Below are positions 8,698 to 17,205 of a DNA stretch of 64,000 nucleotides, one piece after another; within the stretch, counting starts at the first letter, position 1; every line of letters begins with the position of its first letter. A model generated the notes under the pieces. It saw nothing but the letters and a program-made list of their open reading frames with translations, did no database searches and was not told the DNA's origin. The DNA is from Sphingobacterium pedocola (GTDB lineage: Bacteria > Bacteroidota > Bacteroidia > Sphingobacteriales > Sphingobacteriaceae). Position numbers and translations under genes: made by a program. The stretch spans positions 194,041 through 258,040 of the forward strand of contig NZ_MU158691.1 of assembly GCF_015209965.1 (NCBI RefSeq), given 5' to 3'.

Positions 8698-11600
8698 ATG
8701 ACAGAAGGTAAAAGTATAAACTTACTTAAAGCAGCAAAAGAACTTAATATAGGTATTGGGACTGCCGTTGAATATTTGGCAAAAAAGGGATTTGAGGTAG
8801 AATCAAAACCTAACACTAAATTATCTTCGGATATGTACAATGTTCTTTTGCATGAATTCCGGGGTGATAAGATCGTTAAAGACGAGGCTAAGCAAATTGT
8901 CATTGGCAAAATTCGTCGCGATGAATCACCTTCAACAGGAGGGAACACACCTTCTCTGGATTCTAATGCCTCTGAGAACGACGATACAAAAGAGGTTAAG
9001 GAAATCTTAATCAAGAATGTAAGTAATGCTGCGCTTGAATCTCCAACAAAATCCGAATCGAAGAAAGAAGAAGATGCTGGAAATCAGCTTAAAGTAGTAG
9101 GTAAAATTGATTTGGATAGCTTGAGTAGAGGTAAGTCGAAAAAGAAAGAAGAAGAAATAGTTAGTCCAGAGCAGACTTCCCAACCTGAAAAAGTTGAGGA
9201 GAAGAAAGAAGAACCTAAGGTTGTAGCGGAAGAACCGAAGAAGGAAGAACCGAAAGTGGAAACTCCTAAGGTTGAAACGCCTAAGATTGAAGAGTCTAAG
9301 ATTGAAGAGTCTGTTGTAGAAGCGTCGAAAGTGGAAATTCCAAAGGTGGAAACTCCTAAAGTGGAACTGCCTAACAAAGAGGAAGCAAGACCGGTTCCCA
9401 TGGTAAAGACAGAGGAGAAAAAAGAAGAACCTAAGACGGTTGCACCCGTTACTAAGACAGAAGTTACAGCGAAACCTCAAGACGATGTAATTCGTGCCCG
9501 TTCAGAAAAATTAGAAGGACCAAAGGTTATTGGTAAGATTGTATTGCCTACTTTCAAGCCAAAGGAAAAGCCTGTGGCATCTTCTTCTAACGCAAATGCC
9601 GACAACAAACGTAAACGTAAGCGTACAAATAAACCAAATACACCGGTATCTCCAAATGATCAAAATAACCAACAAGGTCAAGGCGGTCAAAATAGAGGTC
9701 CTGGTACCCATACAAATGCACCTGGTGCAGGGCAACGTCCTGACAACAGAAACCACAGCAGACCTGGAGGTCCAGGAGGTAATCATCCTGGTAAAGGGCG
9801 ACCAAATTTTCAAAATAGAGGAAGACAAGATGCTCCCAAGGAAGAATTATCAGAAAAGGAGATCCAAGATCAGATCAAAGCAACGCTTGCTCGTTTAAGT
9901 GGTGCAGGTAAATCGGGTAAATTTGCACAGCGCGCCAAATTGCGTCGTCAAAAACGTGATGATATAGCTACTTCTGCAGAAGAAGCAGCATTGGAACAAG
10001 AAATGATGTCCAAAGTGTTAAAAGTAACAGAGTTTGTTACAGCTAACGAATTGGCAAATCTGATGGACGTTCCAGTTACACAGGTAATAGGCACATGTAT
10101 GAGTTTGGGTATGTTTGTGTCTATCAACCAGCGATTGGATGCGGAGACATTGACTATTGTGGCAGATGAATTTGGATATAAAGTAGAATTTATCAAGCCA
10201 GAGGATGAAGAGATTGCAGAGCTGGAAGAACCGGATACCGAAGCAAACTTGATATCGAGAGCACCTATTGTGACAGTAATGGGCCACGTAGACCATGGTA
10301 AGACGTCATTATTGGATTATATCCGTAAGGCAAATGTAACAGGGGGTGAAGCTGGCGGTATTACGCAACATATTGGTGCATATGCCGTTAAATTGGAAGA
10401 TGGTCGAAAGATTACATTCTTAGATACTCCGGGTCACGAGGCTTTTACTGCTATGCGTGCACGTGGTGCTAAGGTGACAGATATTGTTATTATCGTCGTT
10501 GCAGCAGATGATGCCGTGATGCCTCAGACGAAAGAAGCAATTAATCACGCTCAGGCTGCTGGCGTACCGATTGTATTTGCCTTCACGAAGGTGGATAAAC
10601 CAGGAGCGAATGCAGACCGTGTTCGTGAACAATTATCCGCAATGAATATTTTAGTGGAAGAGTGGGGCGGTAAATACCAGGCGCAAGAGATTTCTGCTAA
10701 AACAGGTTTAAATGTTGAACTTTTATTAGAAAAAGTGTTATTAGAAGCTGAATTGCTTGACCTTAAAGCGGATCCTACGAAACGTGCTGTAGGTTCAGTC
10801 ATTGAAGCAGCTTTAGATAAAGGGCGTGGTATCGTTACTACGGTATTAGTTCAGGGTGGTACACTCCGTGTCGGAGACCCAATATTAGCGGGTTCACATT
10901 CTGGTAAGGTGAAAGCTTTGACTAATGAGCGTGGCGAACGTGTGAAAGAAGCAGGACCATCTCAGCCAGTACAGATTTTGGGTATGGCTGGTGCGCCGAC
11001 TGCTGGAGATAAGATATATGTAATGGAGAGTGAGTCAGAAGCTCGTCAAATGGCAAATAAACGTCTTCAATTACAACGTGAACAAGGTATGCGTGCTACG
11101 AAACACATTACCTTGGATGAAATTGGCCGTCGTTTGGCTATCGGTAACTTTAAGGAACTTAATATTATCGTTAAAGGTGATGTGGATGGTTCTATCGAAG
11201 CGTTGTCCGATTCGTTATTGAAATTATCTACCGACGAAATCCAAGTGAATATCATTCACAAATCTGTAGGTGCGATTTCTGAATCCGATGTATTGTTAGC
11301 ATCTGCATCAGACGCAATTATTATTGGTTTCCAGGTTCGTCCTTCACAAGGTGCACGTAAACTAGCCGAAGGTGAGCAGATCGATATCCGTCTTTACTCC
11401 ATCATTTACGATGCAATCGAAGAGATTAAATCTGCAATGGAAGGTATGTTGGCTCCGAAATTTGAAGAGAAAATCGTTGCTGAAGTTGAGATCCGCGAAA
11501 CATTTAAAATCTCTAAAGTCGGTACAATTGCAGGTTGTATGGTATTGAGCGGTAAAATCAATCGTAACAATGATATCCGTATTATCCGTGAAGGTGTTGT

Positions 11601-11763
11601 AATTCATACCGGTAAATTAGCTTCATTGAAACGCTTTAAGGACGATGTTAAAGAAGTTTCTTTCGGATATGAATGTGGTCTGAATATTGACCGATACAAT
11701 GATATTCAAGTAGGCGATATCGTGGAAGCATACGAACAAGTAGAAGTAAAACGTAAGTTGTAA
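8698..11763 (+). CDS. infB: Translation initiation factor IF-2
   Basis: A 1021-residue GTPase that places fMet-tRNA on the 30S subunit and promotes subunit joining. The N-terminal IF2_N helix domain covers about residues 1-55. A long charged linker (about 120-270) is built of degenerate E-x-P-K-V-E-T-P repeats, followed by an RGG/Gln/Asn-rich stretch (about 300-380). The G domain starts near residue 525 with GHVDHGKT (G1), GGITQHIGAY (G2), DTPGHEAF (G3), FTKVDKPGAN (G4) and SAKTGLN (G5). G4 reads TKVD rather than the textbook NKxD. Domains II-IV follow to the C-terminus. The linker repeats explain long spurious antisense frames here. Confidence 0.97.
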   Translation: MTEGKSINLLKAAKELNIGIGTAVEYLAKKGFEVESKPNTKLSSDMYNVLLHEFRGDKIVKDEAKQIVIGKIRRDESPSTGGNTPSLDSNASENDDTKEVKEILIKNVSNAALESPTKSESKKEEDAGNQLKVVGKIDLDSLSRGKSKKKEEEIVSPEQTSQPEKVEEKKEEPKVVAEEPKKEEPKVETPKVETPKIEESKIEESVVEASKVEIPKVETPKVELPNKEEARPVPMVKTEEKKEEPKTVAPVTKTEVTAKPQDDVIRARSEKLEGPKVIGKIVLPTFKPKEKPVASSSNANADNKRKRKRTNKPNTPVSPNDQNNQQGQGGQNRGPGTHTNAPGAGQRPDNRNHSRPGGPGGNHPGKGRPNFQNRGRQDAPKEELSEKEIQDQIKATLARLSGAGKSGKFAQRAKLRRQKRDDIATSAEEAALEQEMMSKVLKVTEFVTANELANLMDVPVTQVIGTCMSLGMFVSINQRLDAETLTIVADEFGYKVEFIKPEDEEIAELEEPDTEANLISRAPIVTVMGHVDHGKTSLLDYIRKANVTGGEAGGITQHIGAYAVKLEDGRKITFLDTPGHEAFTAMRARGAKVTDIVIIVVAADDAVMPQTKEAINHAQAAGVPIVFAFTKVDKPGANADRVREQLSAMNILVEEWGGKYQAQEISAKTGLNVELLLEKVLLEAELLDLKADPTKRAVGSVIEAALDKGRGIVTTVLVQGGTLRVGDPILAGSHSGKVKALTNERGERVKEAGPSQPVQILGMAGAPTAGDKIYVMESESEARQMANKRLQLQREQGMRATKHITLDEIGRRLAIGNFKELNIIVKGDVDGSIEALSDSLLKLSTDEIQVNIIHKSVGAISESDVLLASASDAIIIGFQVRPSQGARKLAEGEQIDIRLYSIIYDAIEEIKSAMEGMLAPKFEEKIVAEVEIRETFKISKVGTIAGCMVLSGKINRNNDIRIIREGVVIHTGKLASLKRFKDDVKEVSFGYECGLNIDRYNDIQVGDIVEAYEQVEVKRKL
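9180..9480 (+). repeat. Low-complexity Glu-Pro-Lys-Val repeat tract inside infB
   Basis: Imperfect tandem units encoding variants of PKVETPKVE/PKIEESKIE, about 8-12 codons each. They form the flexible linker of IF-2. Copy number is a likely site of length variation between strains. Confidence 0.7.
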
Positions 11764-11788
11764 TAACTTATTAACAATAGTATAGTGA

Positions 11789-11818
11789 AATCCTGACCTT
11801 AGTGTCAGGATTTTTTAT
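11789..11818 (+). terminator. Terminator of the rimP-nusA-infB operon
   Basis: AATCCTGAC (11789-11797) pairs with GTCAGGATT (11804-11812) across a 6-nt loop, followed by TTTTTT. It lies 26 bp past the infB stop. Confidence 0.9.
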
Positions 11819-11869
11819 ATCCTATAATATTTATTTGATTATTTTCTGCGAAGACTTTATCTTTAAAAC

Positions 11870-12913
11870 ATGCATAAGTTTAGAGTATCTGAAATTATCC
11901 AACAACCCAATCATAATATTACCATACGCTTTGATGATATTGACAACGCTTTTCCAACCTACAAAGCCGGTCAATTTTTGACCTTATCGTTTTTGTTTGG
12001 AGATAGGGAAGTACGTAGATCATATTCTTTTAGTAGCTCTCCGGCGTTAGATGAGAAGCCCGAAATCACGGTGAAACGTGTCGATAACGGTGAAATATCC
12101 CGTTTACTACATCATAAGACTAGGGTAGGCGATGTTATCCATGTAATGGATCCGCAGGGATTATTTGTGTATGAACCTCAGGAAGATAGTTCAAGAACTA
12201 TTTTTCTTTTTGCGGCAGGTGTGGGAATTACGCCATTATATTCTATTCTGAAAACGGCATTAACGGTCGAAAAGAAGAGCAAAGTGGTATTGATATATAG
12301 TAATAACGCACAACAAAATACGATTTTTTACGAGGAATTGTTGTCTTGGCAAACGCAGCATCTAAATCGTTTGAAGATTGAATTTATCTGGTCCAATACC
12401 AAGAACTTATTACGCGCTCGCCTCAACAGAGATTATATTATTGATTTGGTAAGATCGAACCTTAGTGAAGGAGAGGAAGCGGTGTTCTATACTTGTGGAC
12501 CTGTTTTCTATATGGATCTTTGTCGTTTTACCCTTTTAGGTATGGGATTTCCAGATAACACGATAAAACGGGAAACATTTCATTTTCCAGAAGAGGGAGA
12601 GGACGAAGATGAGAAAAAGGAAGAACCAATAGATAAGACAAGTTACGAGGTTAAGTTGAAATTCCAAGGGCAAGAATACGATTTGATTATTCCGTATAAT
12701 AAAACAATTCTCGACGTAGGTTTAGCACATAAAATAAAATTGCCCTACTCCTGTAAATCGGGTATGTGCAGTACTTGTATTTCTCAGGTTACGGAAGGAG
12801 AGGTGCGTATGGATTATAACGAGGTACTTACGGATCGGGAAGTGGAAAATGGTAGATGCTTGATTTGCACTTCCCACCCCTTGTCAAGTGGTACTACAAT
12901 CGAAGTGATTTAA
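11870..12913 (+). CDS. FAD/NAD(P)-binding reductase with C-terminal 2Fe-2S ferredoxin domain (PaaE/PaaK-like)
   Basis: A 347-residue soluble electron-transfer protein. Residues 1-100 form the FAD-binding barrel with the RRSYSFSSSP motif. Residues 105-230 form the NAD(P)-binding Rossmann domain (AAGVGITPLYSIL and YTCGPVFYMDL). Residues 255-347 form a plant-type 2Fe-2S ferredoxin, with ligands in CKSGMCSTC and a fourth Cys in GRCLIC. The order matches oxygenase reductases such as phenylacetyl-CoA epoxidase subunit E and Hmp-like ferredoxin reductases. No oxygenase subunits are adjacent, so the partner is unknown. An acidic linker (EEGEDEDEKKEE) joins the two halves. It stands alone after the infB terminator. 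Confidence 0.9.
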   Translation: MHKFRVSEIIQQPNHNITIRFDDIDNAFPTYKAGQFLTLSFLFGDREVRRSYSFSSSPALDEKPEITVKRVDNGEISRLLHHKTRVGDVIHVMDPQGLFVYEPQEDSSRTIFLFAAGVGITPLYSILKTALTVEKKSKVVLIYSNNAQQNTIFYEELLSWQTQHLNRLKIEFIWSNTKNLLRARLNRDYIIDLVRSNLSEGEEAVFYTCGPVFYMDLCRFTLLGMGFPDNTIKRETFHFPEEGEDEDEKKEEPIDKTSYEVKLKFQGQEYDLIIPYNKTILDVGLAHKIKLPYSCKSGMCSTCISQVTEGEVRMDYNEVLTDREVENGRCLICTSHPLSSGTTIEVI

Positions 12914-12969
12914 ATAACACGCGATAGATAAAATTAGGCGATGTAGAGATTTAGCGAAGAGAAATATTT

Positions 12970-13608
12970 TTATTCTTTTAGGTATCCTACAAAAAATAAT
13001 TTAGACGAGGTTGCAAGTCCATTCGGATTGCAACCTAATTTACCTTCAGGTACCGCTAAATTTTGTTTTTTATAAAATTCCAACCAGTAAACGTCTGTTT
13101 TTTGTGTTGCCGGGTTAATGAAAGTCATCGGTTCTAATATAAATAACGAGTTTTTTCGAAATGCTCGCTCAACAAAATCTGAACAGTAATAAGAACTATC
13201 GTTTAAAATATATGTCCAATTATAGGGTCTTCCTAACATCGATTTTGCGTGTGAAATTGCTTCCGGTACACATGATTGAAATTCTTCTTTTATGCGGTAG
13301 ATAGCAATAGTACTTTCTTTGGAATATCTACATGTATAAAAACTATTTATTTCTTCTTTGACGGATCCTTGTTGAGTAGAAGCATGCAGCACAAATACTG
13401 AATCAGAAGTGACTTCAATAATACCTACATGATCAAATGAAGCATCTTCCTCTCGTTGTGTAACACGATTTATAGCCCCGGAAAGATTCTCTTTTTGAGC
13501 ACCGACAAATACCAAGTCTCCATTTTTTAGAGTTGTCATCGATATCTTCTGGCCATAGCACGCGATGGTATTCAAAACAATGCAGATTAACAGACAAAGA
13601 TTCTTCAT
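12970..13608 (-). CDS. Exported YiiX/YebB-like NlpC/P60 superfamily cysteine hydrolase
   Basis: I choose the Met at 13608, which starts a signal peptide (MKNLCLLICIVLNTIACYG). The longer frame to 13716 would overlap the divergent DoxX gene and lacks a signal. The 212-residue product shows the permuted papain-like pattern. A catalytic-type His lies in FDHVGIIEV, after NGDLVFVGAQ, and the Cys follows in YYCSDFVERAF after GRPYNWTYIL. Families of this type act on amide or ester bonds in the envelope. The substrate is not predictable. It converges with the upstream reductase gene. Confidence 0.8.
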   Translation of the reverse strand: MKNLCLLICIVLNTIACYGQKISMTTLKNGDLVFVGAQKENLSGAINRVTQREEDASFDHVGIIEVTSDSVFVLHASTQQGSVKEEINSFYTCRYSKESTIAIYRIKEEFQSCVPEAISHAKSMLGRPYNWTYILNDSSYYCSDFVERAFRKNSLFILEPMTFINPATQKTDVYWLEFYKKQNLAVPEGKLGCNPNGLATSSKLFFVGYLKE

Positions 13609-13687
13609 GTGATAAAGATAATTATAGATACTACAATAATAAGCCATTTTTTGTCGTTTAGATAGGTAATTGAGGTAATCAATTAAA

Positions 13688-13694
13688 AAGGAGG
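13688..13694 (+). promoter_or_regulatory. Canonical Shine-Dalgarno sequence before the DoxX gene
   Basis: AAGGAGG stands 5 nt before the ATG at 13700. It is a strong ribosome binding site, which supports this start and is unusual for a phylum that seldom uses such sites. Confidence 0.6.
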
Positions 13695-13699
13695 TTGTT

Positions 13700-14146
13700 A
13701 TGAATCTATTGTACAAAATAGAACATTGGGGAGATACTCATCATCCCCGCTGGCTTGATTATTTAAGAATTGTCTTGGGTATTCTGATTTTTTTTAAAGG
13801 AATAAGTTTTATTTCAGATACGGATGCTGTCGCAAGGCTAATTGCCCTCACTAATTTTCAACTGTCGATTTGGGGTGCAGTGCATTATGTCGCTTTTGCA
13901 CATTTGGTTGGAGGTATATTTATCGCCTTTGGATTAGTTACACGATTGGCAGTATTAATACAGATTCCCATTTTGATCGGAGCCGTATTCTTCGTTAATA
14001 TCACCAATGGTTTTAGTTTTTTGAACTCCGAGTTTTGGTTATCTTCACTCGTGTTACTCTTGTTGGTTTTGTTCTTGATTGTTGGTTCTGGAAAGTATTC
14101 TTTAGACCATGTAATGCGTAAACCAGGCTACTTGCGTAAGATATAA
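13700..14146 (+). CDS. DoxX family membrane protein
   Basis: A 148-residue integral membrane protein with four hydrophobic helices, at about residues 22-42, 62-83, 88-108 and 115-138. The first helix contains LDYLRIVLGILIFFKGISF, the DoxX-family opening. Relatives are linked to thiosulfate-quinone oxidoreductase subunits and, in other bacteria, to oxidative-stress complexes, but most have no defined role. It is a single gene, divergent from the cysteine hydrolase. Confidence 0.85.
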   Translation: MNLLYKIEHWGDTHHPRWLDYLRIVLGILIFFKGISFISDTDAVARLIALTNFQLSIWGAVHYVAFAHLVGGIFIAFGLVTRLAVLIQIPILIGAVFFVNITNGFSFLNSEFWLSSLVLLLLVLFLIVGSGKYSLDHVMRKPGYLRKI

Positions 14147-14377
14147 CGGAACAAAGAGCCCCCATATATATTGTAAGGTGTGTTGTTTTGTCGCTAATGA
14201 TGGTCGCAGTCTCGTAGTGGATTAACAATCGGTTAAATGTAGATGCTTAATTGATGTTCAATTATAGAGTTAATTGATTTTTCGAACCTTATTTTAGTTG
14301 GATACCAATTTTTTTTGCATGACACTACCGGTATTTGGCGTCGACGCTATTTATAGTTGTAAAAAGTATGAATACAG

Positions 14378-14454
14378 TGGTCGGGATGGCAGGATTCGAA
14401 CCTACGACCTCCAGCACCCCATGCTGGCGCGATACCTGGCTACGCTACATCCCG
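14378..14454 (-). tRNA. tRNA-Pro (anticodon GGG)
   Basis: Read on the minus strand, a 7-bp acceptor stem (CGGGATG/CATCCCG) is followed by a D-arm (GCGTAGCC..GGT). The anticodon stem is CCAGC/GCTGG with loop ATGGGGT, giving anticodon GGG. A standard T-arm with GGTTCGAATCC follows. The 3' CCA is encoded (14378-14380). It decodes CCC and CCU proline codons. Confidence 0.96.
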
Positions 14455-14518
14455 ATAATGCAAAAATATAATAAAAAACAATAAATAAAAATAGATCACT
14501 AAATTTTAACGCAAACAC

Positions 14519-14743
14519 CTATTTTTTATCGATGATCTGCCGATATAATTCCTCGACTTTTTGACGTGCCCATGGTGTTTTTCTCAGGAAGGTAAGCGAA
14601 GATTTTATGCTTGGGTTTTCATTAAAACATTTAATGTTTATTCGTTTACCCAGACCTTCCCATCCTCCATAATAGTCAACGAGGTGTTCAATGATAGTAT
14701 CTAACCTTTTGCCGTGTAAAGGATTGTTGAGTTGTTCTTGCAT
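14519..14743 (-). CDS. VF530-like (DUF2132) small DNA-binding protein
   Basis: A 74-residue protein matching the VF530 fold pattern: NNPLHGKRLDTIIEHLVDYYG, then GWEGLGKRI, CFNENPSIKSSLTFLRKTPW and ARQKVEELY. Solved members are small helical proteins described as double-stranded-DNA binding. Length is typical. It lies just downstream of the tRNA on the same strand. Confidence 0.85.
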   Translation of the reverse strand: MQEQLNNPLHGKRLDTIIEHLVDYYGGWEGLGKRINIKCFNENPSIKSSLTFLRKTPWARQKVEELYRQIIDKK

Positions 14744-14772
14744 CGGATAAAAGTACTAAAATTTATTATTTT

Positions 14773-15160
14773 TCATTGAAGGAATCTAAGAATTCCCAAT
14801 CGTCCAATTTCAATTTCCTTTAAACTTTTGAATTTTGCGCCACGTTTTTCAAAGTAATCAGCATATTCTTCATTCTTATCTACCGCTATAGTCACGGTCG
14901 TAATACCGTCATTTCCCCCGAACATATATTCGCCGGTGCACGATACCCTGCCTGCCGATGTGGCCCCCGGTAATCTCGATATCGTAATCAAATATACCGT
15001 AATGACGGATGGAGATATATTCGTTTGGAATATATTCTGCGATTTGAGCTATCACCTATAACGTTCTAGGTTTCGTTAGTCGGGGTAAACTAGATTCGCG
15101 CTTTTAGCCACTTACCTTCATAAATCTAGAAGTAGGATGAAACTTCGATGTCCATTGCGG
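14773..15160 (-). pseudogene. Decayed SRPBCC/AHSA1-type START-like protein gene
   Basis: Successive fragments in different minus-strand frames read like one SRPBCC (activator-of-Hsp90-ATPase-like) protein. EGKWLKARI then stop then FTPTNET lies near 15120-15075. IAEYIPNEYISIRHYGIFDY lies near 15045-14985. VTIAVDKNEEYADYFEKRG and KSLKEIEI lie near 14910-14800. Two in-frame stops and at least two frame changes separate them, so no functional product is expected. The 72-codon open frame at 14773-14991 is only the 3' third of the relic. The N-terminal part is mostly unrecognisable. Confidence 0.7.
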
Positions 15161-15213
15161 GCTGCTGGCGCTTTTAATGTTCATCTAATTACTAAACAGG
15201 TGGAGATTTTATG

Positions 15214-15245
15214 TTATTTAATGACATTAACGTGTCATTAAATAA
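15214..15245. promoter_or_regulatory. 32-bp palindrome upstream of the TetR gene, probable operator
   Basis: TTATTTAATGACA (15214-15226) and TGTCATTAAATAA (15233-15245) are perfect inverted repeats with a 6-bp spacer. Position 56-87 bp before the TetR start fits autoregulation or binding by another dimeric regulator. Confidence 0.65.
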
Positions 15246-15267
15246 TATAAAAAAAATGAACTTTGCC

Positions 15268-15280
15268 TAACACTGTTAAA
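15268..15280. promoter_or_regulatory. TAACACTGTTAAA motif, copy 1
   Basis: The same 13-mer recurs at 16036-16048, and a two-mismatch form (TAACGATGTTAAA) lies at 15937-15949. Thus the near-palindromic TAACnnTGTTAAA occurs before tetR, between tetR and the adaptor gene, and just inside the adaptor gene. It is a candidate binding site of this locus's TetR. Confidence 0.5.
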
Positions 15281-15300
15281 TGATTTTATATTTTTAAACA

Positions 15301-15900
15301 ATGGGCAGTAAAGAACGTATACAACGTCTAAAAGACGACAACAGAAATAAAATCCTCGATGCCTCTCTTCAGATTGTTAAAGAAGAGGGATGGCAGGCGT
15401 TAAGTATGCGTAAGATAGCGGATATTATCGAATATACTGCACCCATGATTTATGAATATTTTGCTAATAAAGAGGCGATCTTAACAGAACTGGCCAATCA
15501 AGGATATCTGCTACTTGCTAAAAAGGTGAAAAATGCCAAGGATGAAACAAGAGATTTGGAAAAACAGTTGGAAGCAATGTGGTTTAGCTATTGGGATTTT
15601 GCTTTTGAAGAAAGAGAACTTTACCAACTTATGTTTGGTGTGGGGACCGCTTGTTGCGGACTTGAAAAGACGTATACGTGTGTCGAATCCCATGGTAAAA
15701 TTATTAGTGACGTTATCCGCGAAGTAATGAAGGACCAACAACCGTCCGAAGAATTGGTCTGCCGAAAATACTTCACCTATTGGTCAGTTATTCACGGGCT
15801 TATTTCGATTAACTTGGTCAACCAAGGCAACGGTGATGTTACCAATCAACAAGTGCTTAAAGATGCCATTTACGGTATCACCAGATCCCTAACCGGGTAA
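15301..15900 (+). CDS. TetR/AcrR family transcriptional regulator of the RND efflux operon
   Basis: A 199-residue regulator. Residues 10-60 form the TetR helix-turn-helix (ILDASLQIVKEEGWQALSMR, then KIADIIEYTAPMIYEYFANK). Residues 75-195 form the ligand and dimerisation domain, with three Cys residues in GTACCGLEKTYTC. It sits 112 bp upstream of, and in the same direction as, a complete RND pump operon, the usual local-repressor arrangement. The ligand is unknown. Confidence 0.9.
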   Translation: MGSKERIQRLKDDNRNKILDASLQIVKEEGWQALSMRKIADIIEYTAPMIYEYFANKEAILTELANQGYLLLAKKVKNAKDETRDLEKQLEAMWFSYWDFAFEERELYQLMFGVGTACCGLEKTYTCVESHGKIISDVIREVMKDQQPSEELVCRKYFTYWSVIHGLISINLVNQGNGDVTNQQVLKDAIYGITRSLTG

Positions 15901-15933
15901 TTTTTTTTGTCTAAAATAATACATTGTTAGACT

Positions 15934-15950
15934 ATTTAACGATGTTAAAT
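15934..15950. promoter_or_regulatory. Inverted repeat between tetR and the efflux operon
   Basis: ATTTAAC-GAT-GTTAAAT is a perfect 7-bp-arm palindrome in the 112-bp gap before the adaptor gene. It contains the second form of the TAACnnTGTTAAA motif, and its position suits an operator over the efflux promoter. Confidence 0.55.
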
Positions 15951-16012
15951 ACGTAATACTACAATACACATCATAATTTTTCTCAACACATAAAAAATCA
16001 TTAAATGATCTC

Positions 16013-17182
16013 ATGGAAACATTAACGCAACAACTTAACACTGTTAAACAATTTAATTTTGTAAAAACGAGTTATTTCCTATCCGCTATATTGCTCTATA
16101 GTTGTTCTACAGGTACGAGTAAGCCAGGAGGACTCCCCTCTCCAAGTTTGCCCGTGATGACGATCGAGAGCGCAGATGAAACACTTTATCGGGAATATCC
16201 TGCGTCTATAGAAGCTTTGGCTAATATCGAAATCCGCCCACAGGTAAATGGTACACTCGAGCGTATCTACATCGACGAGGGGGCAAAAGTCAGCAAAGGA
16301 CAACTTCTTTTCAAGATTAATGATCAACCCTATCAAGAGCAATTGAATCAAGCACATGCCAATCTACAGGCAGCAAAAGCCGCGCTGGATAATGCAGAAC
16401 TAGAAGTAGAAAAGAAGACCCGCTTAGTTAGCAACAAAGTATTAACAGATTTTCAACTACAGACGGCTGTTAGTAGTAGAAACGCTGCAAAGGCAAGCGT
16501 ACAGCAAGCATTGTCTGCTGTAGAATCGGCTAAGATTAATCTCGGGTATACGCTTATAAAAGCTTCTGTAGACGGATATATCGGTCGTTTGCAGAAAAAA
16601 CAAGGAAGCTTAGTTGCTCCTACTGATCAAGAAGCACTCACGGAGTTATCCAATGTAAAAGAGTTACACGTTTATTTTTCTTTAGGTGAAAATGATTTCA
16701 TTGATTTTAAAAATAATGTCCAAGGAGCTAGCATAGAGCAGAAACTCAACAATCTTCCGCCAATAACATTGATTCTATCGGATCAGAGTATTTATGAGCA
16801 CGAAGGTAGAATTGATATGGTAGATGGTCAATTTGACAAAAACACCGGTTCTATAACGCTTAGAGCTACATTTAGTAACCCCGAGGGTATATTACGTAGC
16901 GGCAATACCGGAAAAATCAGAATTGAAAAGAAATATAGTCAGACACTTCTTATTCCTCAGATGGCAACTGTAGAAATGCAGGATAAAATATTCGTCTATA
17001 CGGTAGACAAGGAACACAAAGTTAGTCAGCAGCCTATAGAAATTATCGGTAAAAGTGGGGCGAACTACTTGGTGAAAAGCGGCATAAAACAAGGGGATAA
17101 AATTGTGTACAAAGGAATCGATCTCTTGCAAGATGGACAGCTTATCACTCCTCAGTTAATATCAAAAGATAGCATCAATTAA
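16013..17182 (+). CDS. RND efflux periplasmic adaptor lipoprotein (membrane fusion protein)
   Basis: A 389-residue adaptor that bridges the inner-membrane pump and the outer-membrane channel. After a 16-residue polar leader, a hydrophobic stretch ends in the lipobox LLYSC (Cys31), so it is probably lipid-anchored. Two lipoyl half-motifs (IRPQVNGTLERIYIDEGAKV and INLGYTLIKASVDGYIG) flank an alpha-helical hairpin rich in Ala, Gln and Asn (about 105-175). Beta-barrel and membrane-proximal domains follow. 16013 is the only ATG that can include the signal. A copy of the operon motif lies within codons 8-12. The pump gene starts 23 bp later. Confidence 0.93.
   Translation: METLTQQLNTVKQFNFVKTSYFLSAILLYSCSTGTSKPGGLPSPSLPVMTIESADETLYREYPASIEALANIEIRPQVNGTLERIYIDEGAKVSKGQLLFKINDQPYQEQLNQAHANLQAAKAALDNAELEVEKKTRLVSNKVLTDFQLQTAVSSRNAAKASVQQALSAVESAKINLGYTLIKASVDGYIGRLQKKQGSLVAPTDQEALTELSNVKELHVYFSLGENDFIDFKNNVQGASIEQKLNNLPPITLILSDQSIYEHEGRIDMVDGQFDKNTGSITLRATFSNPEGILRSGNTGKIRIEKKYSQTLLIPQMATVEMQDKIFVYTVDKEHKVSQQPIEIIGKSGANYLVKSGIKQGDKIVYKGIDLLQDGQLITPQLISKDSIN
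16036..16048. promoter_or_regulatory. TAACACTGTTAAA motif, copy 2 (inside the adaptor gene start)
   Basis: Exact copy of the 13-mer at 15268-15280, here 24 bp inside the adaptor coding sequence. A roadblock-type operator is possible, but coincidence cannot be excluded because the codons also make sense. Confidence 0.4.
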
Positions 17183-17205
17183 TATACTATAACGTTAAAC
17201 ATAAA

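Noticed and set aside
9007..9480. Long minus-strand frames inside infB, one rich in Phe/Arg
   Set aside because: They are the antisense reading of the low-complexity Lys/Glu linker of IF-2; no start context and no recognisable product.
14773..14991. 72-codon frame as an independent gene
   Set aside because: It is the 3' third of a frameshifted SRPBCC relic; upstream homologous residues lie in another frame.
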